Positions 22,280 to 31,165 are shown, counted from the stretch's first letter. The stretch is 33,489 nt of DNA from 630D-37 sp037447295 (GCA_037447295.1 JBBIGZ010000029.1:1-33489); one strand, 5' to 3'. Notes: a model not told the origin generated them from the sequence alone. Numbers and translations are program-made.

Positions 22280-22684
22280 ATGGAACGCCTCAAACTCGGC
22301 GAACATTACATTTGTGATTTCTCCCACTGTGACCGCGAGCTGCTCCTCGATAGTGAGCGCTGTCATGCGCTGTTTTCACAGGCGGTGCGCGAAAGCGGTC
22401 TCACTGTTGTGGATGAAGGACTGTACAAGTTCAGTCCGCATGGGTTTACCTCGTTCTTACTTCTAGCCGAATCCCATGCCAGTTTACATGCCTGGCCGGA
22501 ATACGGCTACTGTGCGATCGACCTCTTTACCTGTAACTTGAGTTTGGACATTATGCCGCTCATCGAGGAACTGCGACACCTGCTCGGGGCTGAGACGGTT
22601 GAAATCCGAAAGGTAGAGCGTGAGGCGAATGTGGATCGGGTCACAATGCCGGAGCCATACCTTGCAACCGGGTGGGCGGCATGA
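22280..22684 (+). CDS. speD: S-adenosylmethionine decarboxylase proenzyme, bacterial type
   Basis: A 134-aa pyruvoyl enzyme that makes decarboxylated AdoMet, the aminopropyl donor for spermidine. The self-cleavage site is in AESHASLHAWPEYGY: Ser65 becomes the pyruvoyl group, His70 and Cys85 (DLFTCN) match the processing and catalytic residues of the short class 1B enzymes such as that of Thermotoga. Length is typical (about 125-135 aa). GGAGGG lies just ahead of the ATG. The stop codon overlaps the speE start (ATGA), so the two are coupled. The N-terminus is more divergent than usual (MERLKLGEHYICDFSHC), but all key residues are present. Confidence 0.95.
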   Translation: MERLKLGEHYICDFSHCDRELLLDSERCHALFSQAVRESGLTVVDEGLYKFSPHGFTSFLLLAESHASLHAWPEYGYCAIDLFTCNLSLDIMPLIEELRHLLGAETVEIRKVEREANVDRVTMPEPYLATGWAA

Positions 22685-23511
22685 ACATCTGGTTCACCGA
22701 AACTCTCTATGGATTTCTGCGCACCGGGTTACGCGTGAAGCGTGTTCTGGCCGAGGAACAGACGCCTTATCAGCACATTGCCATTCTGGAAACCGAGTTC
22801 TTCGGGCGCGTCTTGACCTTAGATAACGTCATCCAGCTCACCGAACGGGATAACATGGGGTATCACGAAATGATCACCCATATCCCGATGCTGGCAGTGG
22901 ATTCACCACGGCAGGTGCTGATCGTGGGTGGTGGAGATGGCGGGACCTTGCAACAGGTGCTGCGCTACCCCTCGGTGGAAGAAGTGGTGGTATGTGAGTT
23001 GGATCAACGCGTGGTCGATCTCTCGCGCCAGTATTTCCCTTTCTTTGGCGATCCCTGGAGCGATCCGCGGGTGAAATTGGTCATTCGCGATGCATTTGAA
23101 TACATGCAGGAGAATCCCGGCCAGTTTGATGTGATCCTTTCCGATACCACTGACCCGATCGGTATGGCCGAACGGCTCTTTTCGGATGAATTCTATCGCC
23201 TGATGGTGGCGGCACTGACTCCCGCTGGGGCTGCGGCTACTCAATGTGAGCAGATGTTCTTCGATATGGCGCTGATCAAGCGCATCTACGATACGGCAAA
23301 ACAGCTGGTCAAGCATCCTGCCTACTATTACGCTCACATTCCCACCTATCCGGGTGGTGTGCTCGGTTTCATGTACGTTTCGAATGTCCCTTGGACGAAC
23401 GGGCTCGAAAAGCCTTATCCACCGGGCGAGAATCGCTATTTCAACCCGCAGATTCATCGTGCTGCTTTTGCCTTGCCTGAATTCTTCCGCCGCACCCTGG
23501 AAGAGGGATAG
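22681..23511 (+). CDS. speE: Polyamine aminopropyltransferase (spermidine synthase)
   Basis: A 276-aa cytoplasmic transferase adding the aminopropyl group from decarboxylated AdoMet to putrescine or a related amine. The N-terminal beta domain has TPYQHIAILET and 'LTLDNVIQLTERDNMGYHEMITH'. The Rossmann domain has VLIVGGGDGG (GGGDGG at 83-88) and the acidic pair Asp155/Asp158 in SDTTDPIG. Which amine is used cannot be read directly. The ATG at 22681 overlaps the speD stop; a GTG at 22672 would add three residues. The usp gene that follows has its own promoter. Confidence 0.96.
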   Translation: MNIWFTETLYGFLRTGLRVKRVLAEEQTPYQHIAILETEFFGRVLTLDNVIQLTERDNMGYHEMITHIPMLAVDSPRQVLIVGGGDGGTLQQVLRYPSVEEVVVCELDQRVVDLSRQYFPFFGDPWSDPRVKLVIRDAFEYMQENPGQFDVILSDTTDPIGMAERLFSDEFYRLMVAALTPAGAAATQCEQMFFDMALIKRIYDTAKQLVKHPAYYYAHIPTYPGGVLGFMYVSNVPWTNGLEKPYPPGENRYFNPQIHRAAFALPEFFRRTLEEG

Positions 23512-23536
23512 CCTTAAAGGCGAGTCTTTCCTGCGG

Positions 23537-23564
23537 TTGATTTTTGCACCTCCTGTGCTACAAT
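23537..23564 (+). promoter_or_regulatory. Promoter of the universal stress protein gene
   Basis: TTGATT (23537-23542), 16-nt spacer, extended -10 TGC-TACAAT (23556-23564). The start is predicted near 23571, at the first base of AGGAGG, so the mRNA leader is only about 12 nt. Confidence 0.7.
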
Positions 23565-23578
23565 AGGCGCAGGAGGTG
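23547..23578 (+). promoter_or_regulatory. 12-bp inverted repeat enclosing the usp -10 box
   Basis: CACCTCCTGTGC (23547-23558) and GCGCAGGAGGTG (23567-23578) are reverse complements with one mismatch. The 8-nt gap, TACAATAG, is the -10 box plus two bases, and the right arm contains the ribosome binding site. It may be an operator. In a read-through transcript from speDE it would form a hairpin hiding the ribosome binding site. Confidence 0.7.
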
Positions 23579-23582
23579 TTTT

Positions 23583-24008
23583 ATGTATTCCCGGATTCTG
23601 GTAGCAGTCGATGGTTCTACTCATAGTTTGAAGGCGGCACGCGTCGCCGCCGAGTTGGCGCGCCAACTCAACGCCACAGAGTTGCGCGTGGTGGTCGCTT
23701 TTGACCCCTTGCCTTCCTACCTTGGCGAGCCCAACCTGCAAGCGGCGATCAGCGCCCGCTTGGACGAAGCCCAGCAAGTCATGGAAAAGACATTGCAGGC
23801 GATTGGCCCCATGCCAGAAGGTGTTTTGCGCACTGAAATCCTGGAAGGTCCGGCAGCAGAGGCCATTCTCCAGGTGGCCGAAACACACCAGAGCGAGCTG
23901 ATCGTCATGGGTTCGCGTGGGTTGGGACGGTTCACCGGGCTTCTTTTGGGCAGCCAAAGCCAAAAAGTGGTGCAGCATGCTTCCTGCCCAGTATTGATCG
24001 TGCGCTGA
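23583..24008 (+). CDS. Universal stress protein (UspA family)
   Basis: A 141-aa single-domain cytoplasmic protein: ILVAVDGSTHSLKAARVAAELA at the N-terminus and the ATP-binding motif GSRGLGRFTGLLLGSQS near the C-terminus, ending VQHASCPVLIVR. It is therefore the ATP-binding class. The start at 23583 is set by AGGAGG 6 nt upstream; the frame extends 13 codons further, but that part covers the promoter. Conditions of expression are unknown. The inverted repeat around its -10 box suggests control by a repressor. Confidence 0.95.
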   Translation: MYSRILVAVDGSTHSLKAARVAAELARQLNATELRVVVAFDPLPSYLGEPNLQAAISARLDEAQQVMEKTLQAIGPMPEGVLRTEILEGPAAEAILQVAETHQSELIVMGSRGLGRFTGLLLGSQSQKVVQHASCPVLIVR

Positions 24009-24054
24009 TCGTTTTCTGAATGCGCTTCACAATCTAAAGTTTCACGAGGAAAAT

Positions 24055-24957
24055 ATGCTACGAGTCGGATATATCGGCCTGGGCCTCATGGGAAAGGCCA
24101 TTGCTACGAATATTTTAAGAGCCGGCTTTCCGCTCGTCGTACACAACCGCTCACGCGCGGCTGTTGATGAGCTGGTAGCCCAGGGAGCTAAAGCCGCTTT
24201 CTCCCCTGCCGAGGTGGCCGCACAGGTGGATGTAGTGTTCACCAATTTACCGGATTCGCCCGATGTAGAACAGGTCGCCTTGGGCGAGAAGGGAATTATT
24301 GAAGCTGCACATCCGGGGTTGATCTTTGTGGATAATTCAACCATCAAACCGGCCACGGCCCGCCACATTGCGCGCGTGCTGGGAGAAAAAGGGGTGCTTT
24401 GCCTGGATGCACCGGTTTCCGGTGGGGATATTGGCGCCCGCAACGCCACGCTGACGATCATGGTCGGTGGCCCGGCGGAAGCCTTGGAAAAAGTGATGCC
24501 GGTCTTTCTGGCAATGGGCAAGACTGTGACCCATGTCGGTGAAAGTGGCGCCGGGCAGGTGGCCAAAGCAGCCAATCAGATCATGGTGGCGGCTCAGATG
24601 GTGGCAATGGGGGAGTTACTTATCTTTGCCCAAAAAGCCGGCGTCGATCCGCGCAAGGTGGTCGAGGCGATCAAAGGCGGTGCAGCACAATGCTGGACGC
24701 TGGACGTCAAACCGCCGCGATTGTTCGCCGGCAATCGTCAGCCGGGGTTCAAAGCATACATGATGGAAAAGGACCTGGGAATTGTCCTAGAGACGGCGCG
24801 CGAATACGGCATTCCCCTGCCTTCAGCGGCATTGGATGCCCAACTCTTTCGCGCCATGCTGGAAATGGGATTGGGCGAGCTGGATAATTCGGCTGTGATC
24901 GCCGTGCTGGAGCAACTGGCCGGGGTGAGGTTGGTAGAAGATGAAGGTACAAATTAA
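24055..24957 (+). CDS. Beta-hydroxyacid dehydrogenase (3-hydroxyisobutyrate / tartronate-semialdehyde reductase type)
   Basis: A 300-aa NAD(P)-dependent oxidoreductase. The Rossmann motif is VGYIGLGLMGKAIATNI at the N-terminus. The substrate-binding block is DAPVSGGDIGARNATLTIMVGG, and the catalytic Lys is in GAGQVAKAANQIM. Length and order match HIBADH/GlxR/GarR enzymes. The actual substrate is not clear; a glyoxylate-pathway role is one option. AGGAAAA precedes the ATG. Its end overlaps the start of the YitT gene by 17 nt. Confidence 0.93.
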   Translation: MLRVGYIGLGLMGKAIATNILRAGFPLVVHNRSRAAVDELVAQGAKAAFSPAEVAAQVDVVFTNLPDSPDVEQVALGEKGIIEAAHPGLIFVDNSTIKPATARHIARVLGEKGVLCLDAPVSGGDIGARNATLTIMVGGPAEALEKVMPVFLAMGKTVTHVGESGAGQVAKAANQIMVAAQMVAMGELLIFAQKAGVDPRKVVEAIKGGAAQCWTLDVKPPRLFAGNRQPGFKAYMMEKDLGIVLETAREYGIPLPSAALDAQLFRAMLEMGLGELDNSAVIAVLEQLAGVRLVEDEGTN

Positions 24958-25819
24958 GCATCTCATCTCCATACCCACTTTGCAGGAATACGGCCTGTTG
25001 ATCGCAGGGTCTATCTTGCAAGCCATCGGGTTGCGCCTTTTCTTCGTACCGGCCAACCTGGCCAGCGGCGGAGTGAGCGGCATTTCTCAGCTCATCAACC
25101 ATTTCACCGGCTGGCCTATTGGCTTAATGATACTGATCGGCAATATCCCTTTGTTCCTGCTGGGCTGGCGCTTTTTGGGCGGGTGGCGCTTTGCCGTACG
25201 CACGGGATTGGTGATCCTGATCTATTCGCTGAGCGCTGATTTTCTCCCGCTCTTGCCGTTTTTCCCAACACAAGGCCTGACGGATGATATTGTGCTGAAT
25301 TCGCTCTACGGAGCCGTCGTGGCGGGGATCGGCTACGGCCTGATCTACCGCGCCCGTGCCACCAGCGGCGGCAGTGACATCCTGGCGCGCATTTTGCAAC
25401 ATCGCTTTAGCATCCCGATGACCCAAAGCTACCTGATGGTAGATTCTGCCGTGATTTTGGGCGCCGGCCTGGTCTTTGGATGGAAAGAAGCACTCTACGC
25501 CCTGATCGCCCTATATGTGAGTGGCCTGGTAGTAGATACGATCCTGGAAGGTGCCACCACAGCGCGTACGGCTTTCATCATCACCACGCGGGCTCAAGAG
25601 ATCTCTCAACGCATTTTGCGAGAAATGGAGCGGGGGGTCACCGTCTTATCCGGCATGGGTGCTTATACCGGTGAGAGGCGCGATGTACTGTATTGTGTGA
25701 TTAGCCGTTCGGAGGTGGCCACTTTAAAAGCCATCGTGCGCGAGACCGATTCGCGAGCTTTTCTTGTGATCGGTCAGGCGCACGAGGTGTTAGGGGAGGG
25801 ATTTCACGCTCTGCAATGA
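24941..25819 (+). CDS. YitT-family membrane protein (DUF161 plus DUF2179)
   Basis: A 292-aa protein. Five or six helices occupy residues 15-205 with the family's 'NLASGGVSGISQLINHFTGWPIGLMILIGNIPLFLLG' and 'RARATSGGSDILARIL' blocks. The cytoplasmic DUF2179 domain follows (TAFIITTRAQEISQRILREM, then GVTVLSGMGAYTGERRDVLYCVISRSE). Relatives are widespread; function is not settled. The ATG lies inside the preceding gene, with GAGGTTGG upstream. Its end is convergent with the acylase gene. Confidence 0.92.
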   Translation: MKVQIKHLISIPTLQEYGLLIAGSILQAIGLRLFFVPANLASGGVSGISQLINHFTGWPIGLMILIGNIPLFLLGWRFLGGWRFAVRTGLVILIYSLSADFLPLLPFFPTQGLTDDIVLNSLYGAVVAGIGYGLIYRARATSGGSDILARILQHRFSIPMTQSYLMVDSAVILGAGLVFGWKEALYALIALYVSGLVVDTILEGATTARTAFIITTRAQEISQRILREMERGVTVLSGMGAYTGERRDVLYCVISRSEVATLKAIVRETDSRAFLVIGQAHEVLGEGFHALQ

Positions 25820-25823
25820 ACAG

Positions 25824-25860
25824 CTTGAGCAAGGGCTTCGGCTAACCCCTACGGCTCAAG
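25824..25860 (+). terminator. Possible shared hairpin between convergent genes
   Basis: CTTGAGC (25824-25830) and GCTCAAG (25854-25860) can pair, with an inner AGGG (25832-25835) and CCCT (25847-25850). No T-run follows on either strand, so this is only a weak terminator candidate. It overlaps the acylase stop codon. Confidence 0.3.
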
Positions 25861-28423
25861 GAGTCAACCGCAAGATCGCTTCTGCGTTTTGCTGAATATC
25901 CGCCTCGTTCCACCACATGGGGTAGTATTGAATCTGCCGCCATAGATCGATCATATCCGCATAGTGCGGATGATAAGCATGACCCGATTGACCGGTGGTG
26001 TGAACGGTGAGCGAGTTATTCAGGTCACTTAGGTCAACGATCATACGCATAGAAGGTAACCAGACGACTTCATAGCCGGAAGCGGCATCCCAGCCGGTGT
26101 TGTTGATGATGGCGGAACCGCCGGCGGCGGGGAATGGACCGCGATTGAAAAGCCCATCGATCAGGGAAATGCCGGTTTTCCCCAAGCTACCATTCTGAAA
26201 GGTAACCGTGTGCAGGTCCCCCCAACGCCAGCCTGCAGGGTCTTTGCCTAGGCGCTTTTCGATCTCGGTCACGGATTTTTGGAAGGCACGCACGAAAATC
26301 TCATCCCGGTTTTCGATCCTATCCGGGGTGTTTTTGTCATCCCACCACGAGCTTTGGGGATTTTGAACCAGATGGCGCATCACTTCAAACCATTGATCGC
26401 CACCTTCCGGCCAGTATGGCTTGGGGAGATCGTCCGTAAAGGTTTCGCGCAACAAATGGCTCCAGAAAACCTCGTAGAGCGCAGCGGCGGCGGAATCCAT
26501 ATTCGTCTGGTAATCCCAGCCCTTGAGCACATCACGTACCTGTTCAAGATGTGCATCGCTTAAGGAAATTTGCATCAGGATCGGGATGACGATCTCCGCA
26601 CCGGCATCGTAGCCATCGCCTTGCATCTTCTGAATATAGGCAAGATCGATCTTGCCCGGTGCCTGTTCGATCAGGTCGACGATCCGCTTGGCGCGATAGC
26701 CGTAATCCCAATCAGCCGTGATCAGATAGGGGTAATCCCACGGATTGACCTGGTTGTTTGCCGTGGCAATATAACCAGAGGCCGGATTGAGTGAATAGGG
26801 TAGTTCTTCAAACGGGATATATCCCTGCCATTCGTATTCATCGGTCCAGCCAGGGACAGGATAGCGGCCATCCCCGTTCTTGCGGATCGGAACCAGGCCC
26901 GGCATTTGATATCCGATGTTACCATCCACATCGGCATAGACCAGGTTTTGGGCCGGCACGGCAAACAGGCGCGCCGCCTGCCGAAATTCTTCCCAATTCT
27001 GTGCCCGATTGAATCCCCAAACGGCCTCAAAGACCTGCAGAGGCTCAAGCGCCGTCCAACGCAGGGCGATGACGTAATGGGAAGGCAATTCAATTCCGGC
27101 GCGTTCGCGGAAGGGTTTGGCATCCTTATCTTTCGGATCCACTTTATCCTTGAGAGGCCCATAGGTATCCGAGATCACCGGTCCATGGCGCGTAAGGCGT
27201 ACAGTGATTTCCACCGGTTCGCCACCGGCGACCTGAATCACTTCTTTACGCGTCTCAAAATCCACCCATTGACCATTGACCTCGTATTGATTGGAATTCT
27301 CCGGGTTGACCTTCTCGATGTACAGGTCCATCACATCCGGCCCGACGTTGGTAAATCCCCAGGCAATGCGTTCGTTATGACCAATGATGATGCCCGGAAC
27401 ACCAGCAAAGGAAAACCCTGCCAGCTCCAAAGGGCAGGTCTCGGTTTTCGGGCGACAATGCAGACCGATTTGGTACCAGATCGAAGGCATTTGGGCAGCC
27501 AGGTGGGGATCGTTCGCCAGGATCGGCTTCCCGGTAACTGTGCGCGAACCGGCCACCACCCAGGAATTCGAGCCCAAACTGCGGCTACCGCTTCCGAGCA
27601 ATGCATCCAGGGCGCCGAAACGCTCCGCTACCTGCTCGAACAATCCGCCGAGAGGCGGGACCGGCATAGCATGGAATAAGGCGTCTGGCCGGGAAACGCC
27701 TTCCCCAATTTTAGGTACAATGACCGGATGATCCTTCGGATAGGGCGGGAGGATTTCGTCGATCTGCTCAGCACTTAAGGTTTTGGCGAACACGGCACGC
27801 TGAATTTCGCTTCCCATATTGCCGCGCAGATCCCAGGCCATCACCTTGGCCCAGGTTAGGGTGTGAATCGGTTGCCAAGGCTCAATCACGTAATCCTTGT
27901 TCAGCAGCTTGAGCACCGCATATTCCAAACTGAGGGCATCTTCACTGTGAGATGCTAGATATGCATTGACGCCATCTGTATAGGCCTGAAGGAGCGCTCG
28001 TGATTCCTCGCTGAGCATCCCGTATTCCTGCTCCGCCAGTTGCCGCCAGCCCAGGGTACGCAGGAAGGCATCGGTTTCTACCTGGCTCTCGCCAAACATC
28101 TCCGAAAGCCGCGCCGAGCCGATATGCCGCCAAAAGTCCATTTGCCAGAATCGATCTTGGGCATGGACATATCCCTGGGTAAAGAACAGATCGTGTAACG
28201 TGGAAGCATAGATGTGAGGAATACCCATGCGATCGCGGTAGACTTCGACCGGCTGCTCCAGACCCGGTACCTGGATTTGCCCTTCAACCTGCGGGAAGGA
28301 GCGCGGCGCTACCACCCGCGGCAAGTACACGCGGAAGTAATAGAAACCGCCCCCGGCCGAAAGGAGCACCACGATCACGATTACGCTCAAGAGGATGAGC
28401 AAGGCACGCTTGAACTTTGACAT
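25856..28423 (-). CDS. Penicillin acylase-family N-terminal nucleophile hydrolase, membrane-anchored
   Basis: An 855-aa proenzyme. An N-terminal helix (RALLILLSVIVIVVLLSAGGG) without a lipobox anchors or exports it. The alpha-chain region includes 'VEVYRDRMGIPHIYA', FFTQGYVHAQDRFWQMDFWR and 'ALLQAYTDGVNAYL'. After a short spacer peptide, the nucleophile site is LGSNSWVVAGSRT: Ser285 is the predicted new N-terminal residue of the beta chain after self-cleavage, with Asn286 and Trp288 as in relatives. Further marks are 'KPILANDPHLAAQMPSIWY' and 'AWGFTNVGPDVMDLY'. Substrates in this family include penicillins, acyl-homoserine lactones and aculeacin-like amides; the one used here is unknown. GGAGG lies 6 nt upstream of the ATG. 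Confidence 0.94.
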   Translation of the reverse strand: MSKFKRALLILLSVIVIVVLLSAGGGFYYFRVYLPRVVAPRSFPQVEGQIQVPGLEQPVEVYRDRMGIPHIYASTLHDLFFTQGYVHAQDRFWQMDFWRHIGSARLSEMFGESQVETDAFLRTLGWRQLAEQEYGMLSEESRALLQAYTDGVNAYLASHSEDALSLEYAVLKLLNKDYVIEPWQPIHTLTWAKVMAWDLRGNMGSEIQRAVFAKTLSAEQIDEILPPYPKDHPVIVPKIGEGVSRPDALFHAMPVPPLGGLFEQVAERFGALDALLGSGSRSLGSNSWVVAGSRTVTGKPILANDPHLAAQMPSIWYQIGLHCRPKTETCPLELAGFSFAGVPGIIIGHNERIAWGFTNVGPDVMDLYIEKVNPENSNQYEVNGQWVDFETRKEVIQVAGGEPVEITVRLTRHGPVISDTYGPLKDKVDPKDKDAKPFRERAGIELPSHYVIALRWTALEPLQVFEAVWGFNRAQNWEEFRQAARLFAVPAQNLVYADVDGNIGYQMPGLVPIRKNGDGRYPVPGWTDEYEWQGYIPFEELPYSLNPASGYIATANNQVNPWDYPYLITADWDYGYRAKRIVDLIEQAPGKIDLAYIQKMQGDGYDAGAEIVIPILMQISLSDAHLEQVRDVLKGWDYQTNMDSAAAALYEVFWSHLLRETFTDDLPKPYWPEGGDQWFEVMRHLVQNPQSSWWDDKNTPDRIENRDEIFVRAFQKSVTEIEKRLGKDPAGWRWGDLHTVTFQNGSLGKTGISLIDGLFNRGPFPAAGGSAIINNTGWDAASGYEVVWLPSMRMIVDLSDLNNSLTVHTTGQSGHAYHPHYADMIDLWRQIQYYPMWWNEADIQQNAEAILRLTP

Positions 28424-28462
28424 AGGGCCTCCAGGAATTGAGAGTAAATCTTCGGCTACTGT

Positions 28463-28490
28463 AGTGTAGCCACGATTGAAAGAAGGGCAA
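28463..28490 (-). promoter_or_regulatory. Possible promoter of the acylase gene
   Basis: On the minus strand TTGCCC (28490-28485), 16 nt, TACACT (28468-28463). The -10 lies inside a small inverted repeat, GGCTAC (28454-28459) and GTAGCC (28466-28471). The expected leader is about 33 nt. Confidence 0.35.
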
Positions 28491-28647
28491 TAACAACCCT
28501 TGGCGAACCACTAAGCCCATTTCTTGGATCAAAAGAGAGTACTGGAAGAGCGATGACAGAACGATGACGAGTGCTTTTTATGTTCGTCCGTCTCCCTTAT
28601 CAAACCGTTTGTCCCGAAAAACACTTCTGCTTTCATCACTTTACTTT

Positions 28648-28665
28648 GCAAACGCAAGCGTTTGC
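28648..28665 (+). promoter_or_regulatory. Palindrome resembling a LacI-family operator
   Basis: GCAAACGC, then AA, then GCGTTTGC: perfect 8-bp arms around a 2-bp centre. It contains overlapping GCAARCGYTTGC-like halves with a central CG, as in LacI/cre-type sites. It lies 9 bases past the stop of the 823-aa lipoprotein gene and about 190 bp upstream of the acylase start site. No LacI gene is in the window. Confidence 0.4.
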
Positions 28666-28674
28666 GCTACACTA

Positions 28675-31146
28675 TCACCTTCTCAACCGTGGGAACCAGT
28701 ACCAGAGCACATCGGCAGCCGGTTTCCCGTGCACCGAAGCCGAAGGATCTTGCAAAATAGCCGGTGGGTAATAACCGCGGCTGACGAACCCATTAATCCA
28801 GGGACGAGTATTCACCGCATTCAGAAAAGCCTCGTAAATATAGGCCTGCTGGGCCAGGTCCAAAGCAAAAGAGGGTCTGAGATTCGGCGGGCTGAAGGCC
28901 TCCCATGGCAAACAGCGACCGGCCTCCCGCAGACACCCTGTTGCCGTGCCCCGAACCGAGGGATAGGCCAGAGCCAGGATCACCGGTTTCCCGACCCGCT
29001 GTGCAAAAGGTACCAACGTTTCTGCCACCCAGCGTTCCGCCGATTGGAGCAAGACTTCTTTTGAAGGAGATTGCTGATCGCTCAGCGGAACTGAAACCAA
29101 GAGATAGATTCCGTCTACTGTATCCAGAAAAGCCGGGGTCGGCAGATCTGCAGTGGCCGGCATAGCCCAGAGAATACGTCCCTGATAGCGTGAGCGCACG
29201 TCCTTGAGGATCATCCGCCAGAGCTCGTCAGCATTCATCGGTGCTCCGGATGGCGAACCATCCGCCAAGCGTCCCTCGCCGATGCTCGGTGTCGTCCACT
29301 CTCCTCCCAGGATCAACGCATCGGCGGCGCTTTGCTGCGCCAATCCGGCATAGTGGAGGGCGAAGGCGCGGTAGGACTCAAACCAGACCTGCCACCACTC
29401 AGGCGTGCGCGGCGCCGCAGCCCAGTAATCGTCAGAGAATTGCTCAAGGCGCGGTGTAGGAAAGATAGCGGCACGCAACCCCAATGCCTGTGCCTGCTTG
29501 ACCAGGGTAAACATTTCGGCGTTCAGAGGTGTATGACCAGGGGTGTAGTACAAATAGGGTTGAGTGGTGGGCACTTCCCAGCCAGGAGTGTAGATCACCC
29601 AATTGGCCTGAATCGCCTGAAGGTTGCGCAAGGCCAGCGCAGTATAATCAAGCCAGGTAAGGTCCACCTGCGGCTGGAATTCGATCCCGGCCATAAAGTC
29701 TGCCCCATGCGGCTGCACCTCGCTGGCGACCACCGTGGATTGAGGATTAGAAAGCCAGATCCAGCGCTGGACGGTATCTTGCAGGTCTTGTGGGACCAGG
29801 GTTACAGTGGCAAAACGCCCGGTGGCAGAACCTGCTGTTGCGGCATCATCGGCAATGCCGCATTGAGCATTGCGGCAATAGCGATAGCGAAACTGGCGCA
29901 CTGCCTGGAAGGGACCGTAAAGGCGATAGATCCATTTCCTTTCGCTAATCCGCCACATGGGCAACGGTTCACTCCAACCGGCCGCGTTTAGCTGAAGGTA
30001 AATGGTATCTTCCAAAGGGGTATCAGGCGGTACGGTGACCTCGAAGAGAATGGCTCCACCGGTGCCGCTTTGCCAGCTCGACACCCGATCCTCGAAAATA
30101 CCACCTCCCTCCGGGACGAAACGTTCTCGCAGGAAAAAGCCTTTTCCGTTCGGATTTTGCTCGGCGTTCCAAAAGCCATCCCCCAAAGTGTACTTGTATT
30201 GCAAGTAGACACCGGCCGGAAGCTGGAGCGCCAGCGCATAGCGACCATCGGGGAGGGCGCGTAAGGTGGGCATTCGATCGGCCAGGACGCTCACTCCTCC
30301 TTGTTGTTCGCTGAATGTGTTGCCGAATTGCAATAAATTGCCCGCCAGCCGCAAGGGCGCGCCAGCCTGAGTATCCGGCGGTACACTGACGACGAACGTG
30401 ACGGTAACCAACGGACGCTTGGTCAGAGAGAGCTCAATCGGGGTCACCATTCCTTCCTGGATCACCGCACCCTGCTGAAAAGGCGGATAGCTCCCATCTA
30501 GAGCATAGAGGAGTAGATTGTGCGTCCCCACCGGAACGTTCGACAGGAAAAAGCGCCCCAGAGCATCTGTCAACACCTGATAACCGCCGATCGAAACCAA
30601 CAGGTCCGGCACCGGCTGCCCGCTGCCCGCATCACGGATCGTGCCCTGGACCATGCCCGTTTTCCCCTGAAACGGCTGATCCGGCCAGGCGGCCACGATA
30701 TCCTTTACCACCATCTCGCTACCGACATAGACTCGGCGCGCCTGAATCGGCGTATTTTCGGCGCCCATTTCGGCCAAGGTTTGGCCGGCAAAGTTCCGCA
30801 GATACCGGTAACGCACTACACTGCCGGCGGTCAACGGTAGGATCGCCTGGTAGGTTTGCGCGCCGATCGCCTGCATAGGATAATTGACCGTGCTCAGGGT
30901 GGGATGGGTCACTTCATCCTGAAGACTGAGGATAAGTGTTTCACCGTTTTGCAACGGGGATGGGAGAGTCACCTGGAAAGTGACCGAGGCTTTTGGGTAA
31001 GGAGTGGCCGTCGAATCCGTCGTTCCCGGAGCAAGGGTTGGGGCTTGGGGGAAAGGAAAAGGGATCTCCAATAAGGAGAGTGTACACCCCAGGCTGCTCA
31101 ACAAAGCCAAAAGCAGAAATAGGATAAATCCCCGAAATTTACGCAT
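28675..31146 (-). CDS. Multidomain lipoprotein with CBM20-like domains and a TIM-barrel-like C-terminus
   Basis: An 823-aa lipoprotein: FILFLLLALLSSLGC gives the lipobox with Cys21. Residues 55-150 (VTFQVTLPSPLQNGETLILSL) and 245-355 (VTFVVSVPPDTQAGAPLRLAG, then YLQYKYTLGDGFWNAEQNP) look like CBM20-type carbohydrate-binding folds, with a third similar domain at about 365-455. A carboxypeptidase-regulatory-like beta domain sits at 165-240 (GTIRDAGSGQPVPDLLVSIGG). The C-terminal 330 residues have alternating strands and helices ('ANWVIYTPGWEVPTTQPYL', 'LGLRAAIFPTPRLEQF', ADALILGGEWTTPSIGEG, 'GRILWAMPATADLPT', 'KPVILALAYPSVRG'). This looks like a glycoside-hydrolase TIM barrel, with the Glu of LGGEW as a candidate acid/base. 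Family 113-like is a guess. GAGGAGAAG precedes the ATG. Confidence 0.8.
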   Translation of the reverse strand: MRKFRGFILFLLLALLSSLGCTLSLLEIPFPFPQAPTLAPGTTDSTATPYPKASVTFQVTLPSPLQNGETLILSLQDEVTHPTLSTVNYPMQAIGAQTYQAILPLTAGSVVRYRYLRNFAGQTLAEMGAENTPIQARRVYVGSEMVVKDIVAAWPDQPFQGKTGMVQGTIRDAGSGQPVPDLLVSIGGYQVLTDALGRFFLSNVPVGTHNLLLYALDGSYPPFQQGAVIQEGMVTPIELSLTKRPLVTVTFVVSVPPDTQAGAPLRLAGNLLQFGNTFSEQQGGVSVLADRMPTLRALPDGRYALALQLPAGVYLQYKYTLGDGFWNAEQNPNGKGFFLRERFVPEGGGIFEDRVSSWQSGTGGAILFEVTVPPDTPLEDTIYLQLNAAGWSEPLPMWRISERKWIYRLYGPFQAVRQFRYRYCRNAQCGIADDAATAGSATGRFATVTLVPQDLQDTVQRWIWLSNPQSTVVASEVQPHGADFMAGIEFQPQVDLTWLDYTALALRNLQAIQANWVIYTPGWEVPTTQPYLYYTPGHTPLNAEMFTLVKQAQALGLRAAIFPTPRLEQFSDDYWAAAPRTPEWWQVWFESYRAFALHYAGLAQQSAADALILGGEWTTPSIGEGRLADGSPSGAPMNADELWRMILKDVRSRYQGRILWAMPATADLPTPAFLDTVDGIYLLVSVPLSDQQSPSKEVLLQSAERWVAETLVPFAQRVGKPVILALAYPSVRGTATGCLREAGRCLPWEAFSPPNLRPSFALDLAQQAYIYEAFLNAVNTRPWINGFVSRGYYPPAILQDPSASVHGKPAADVLWYWFPRLRR

Positions 31147-31165
31147 TCTCTTCTCCTCGCTTCCT

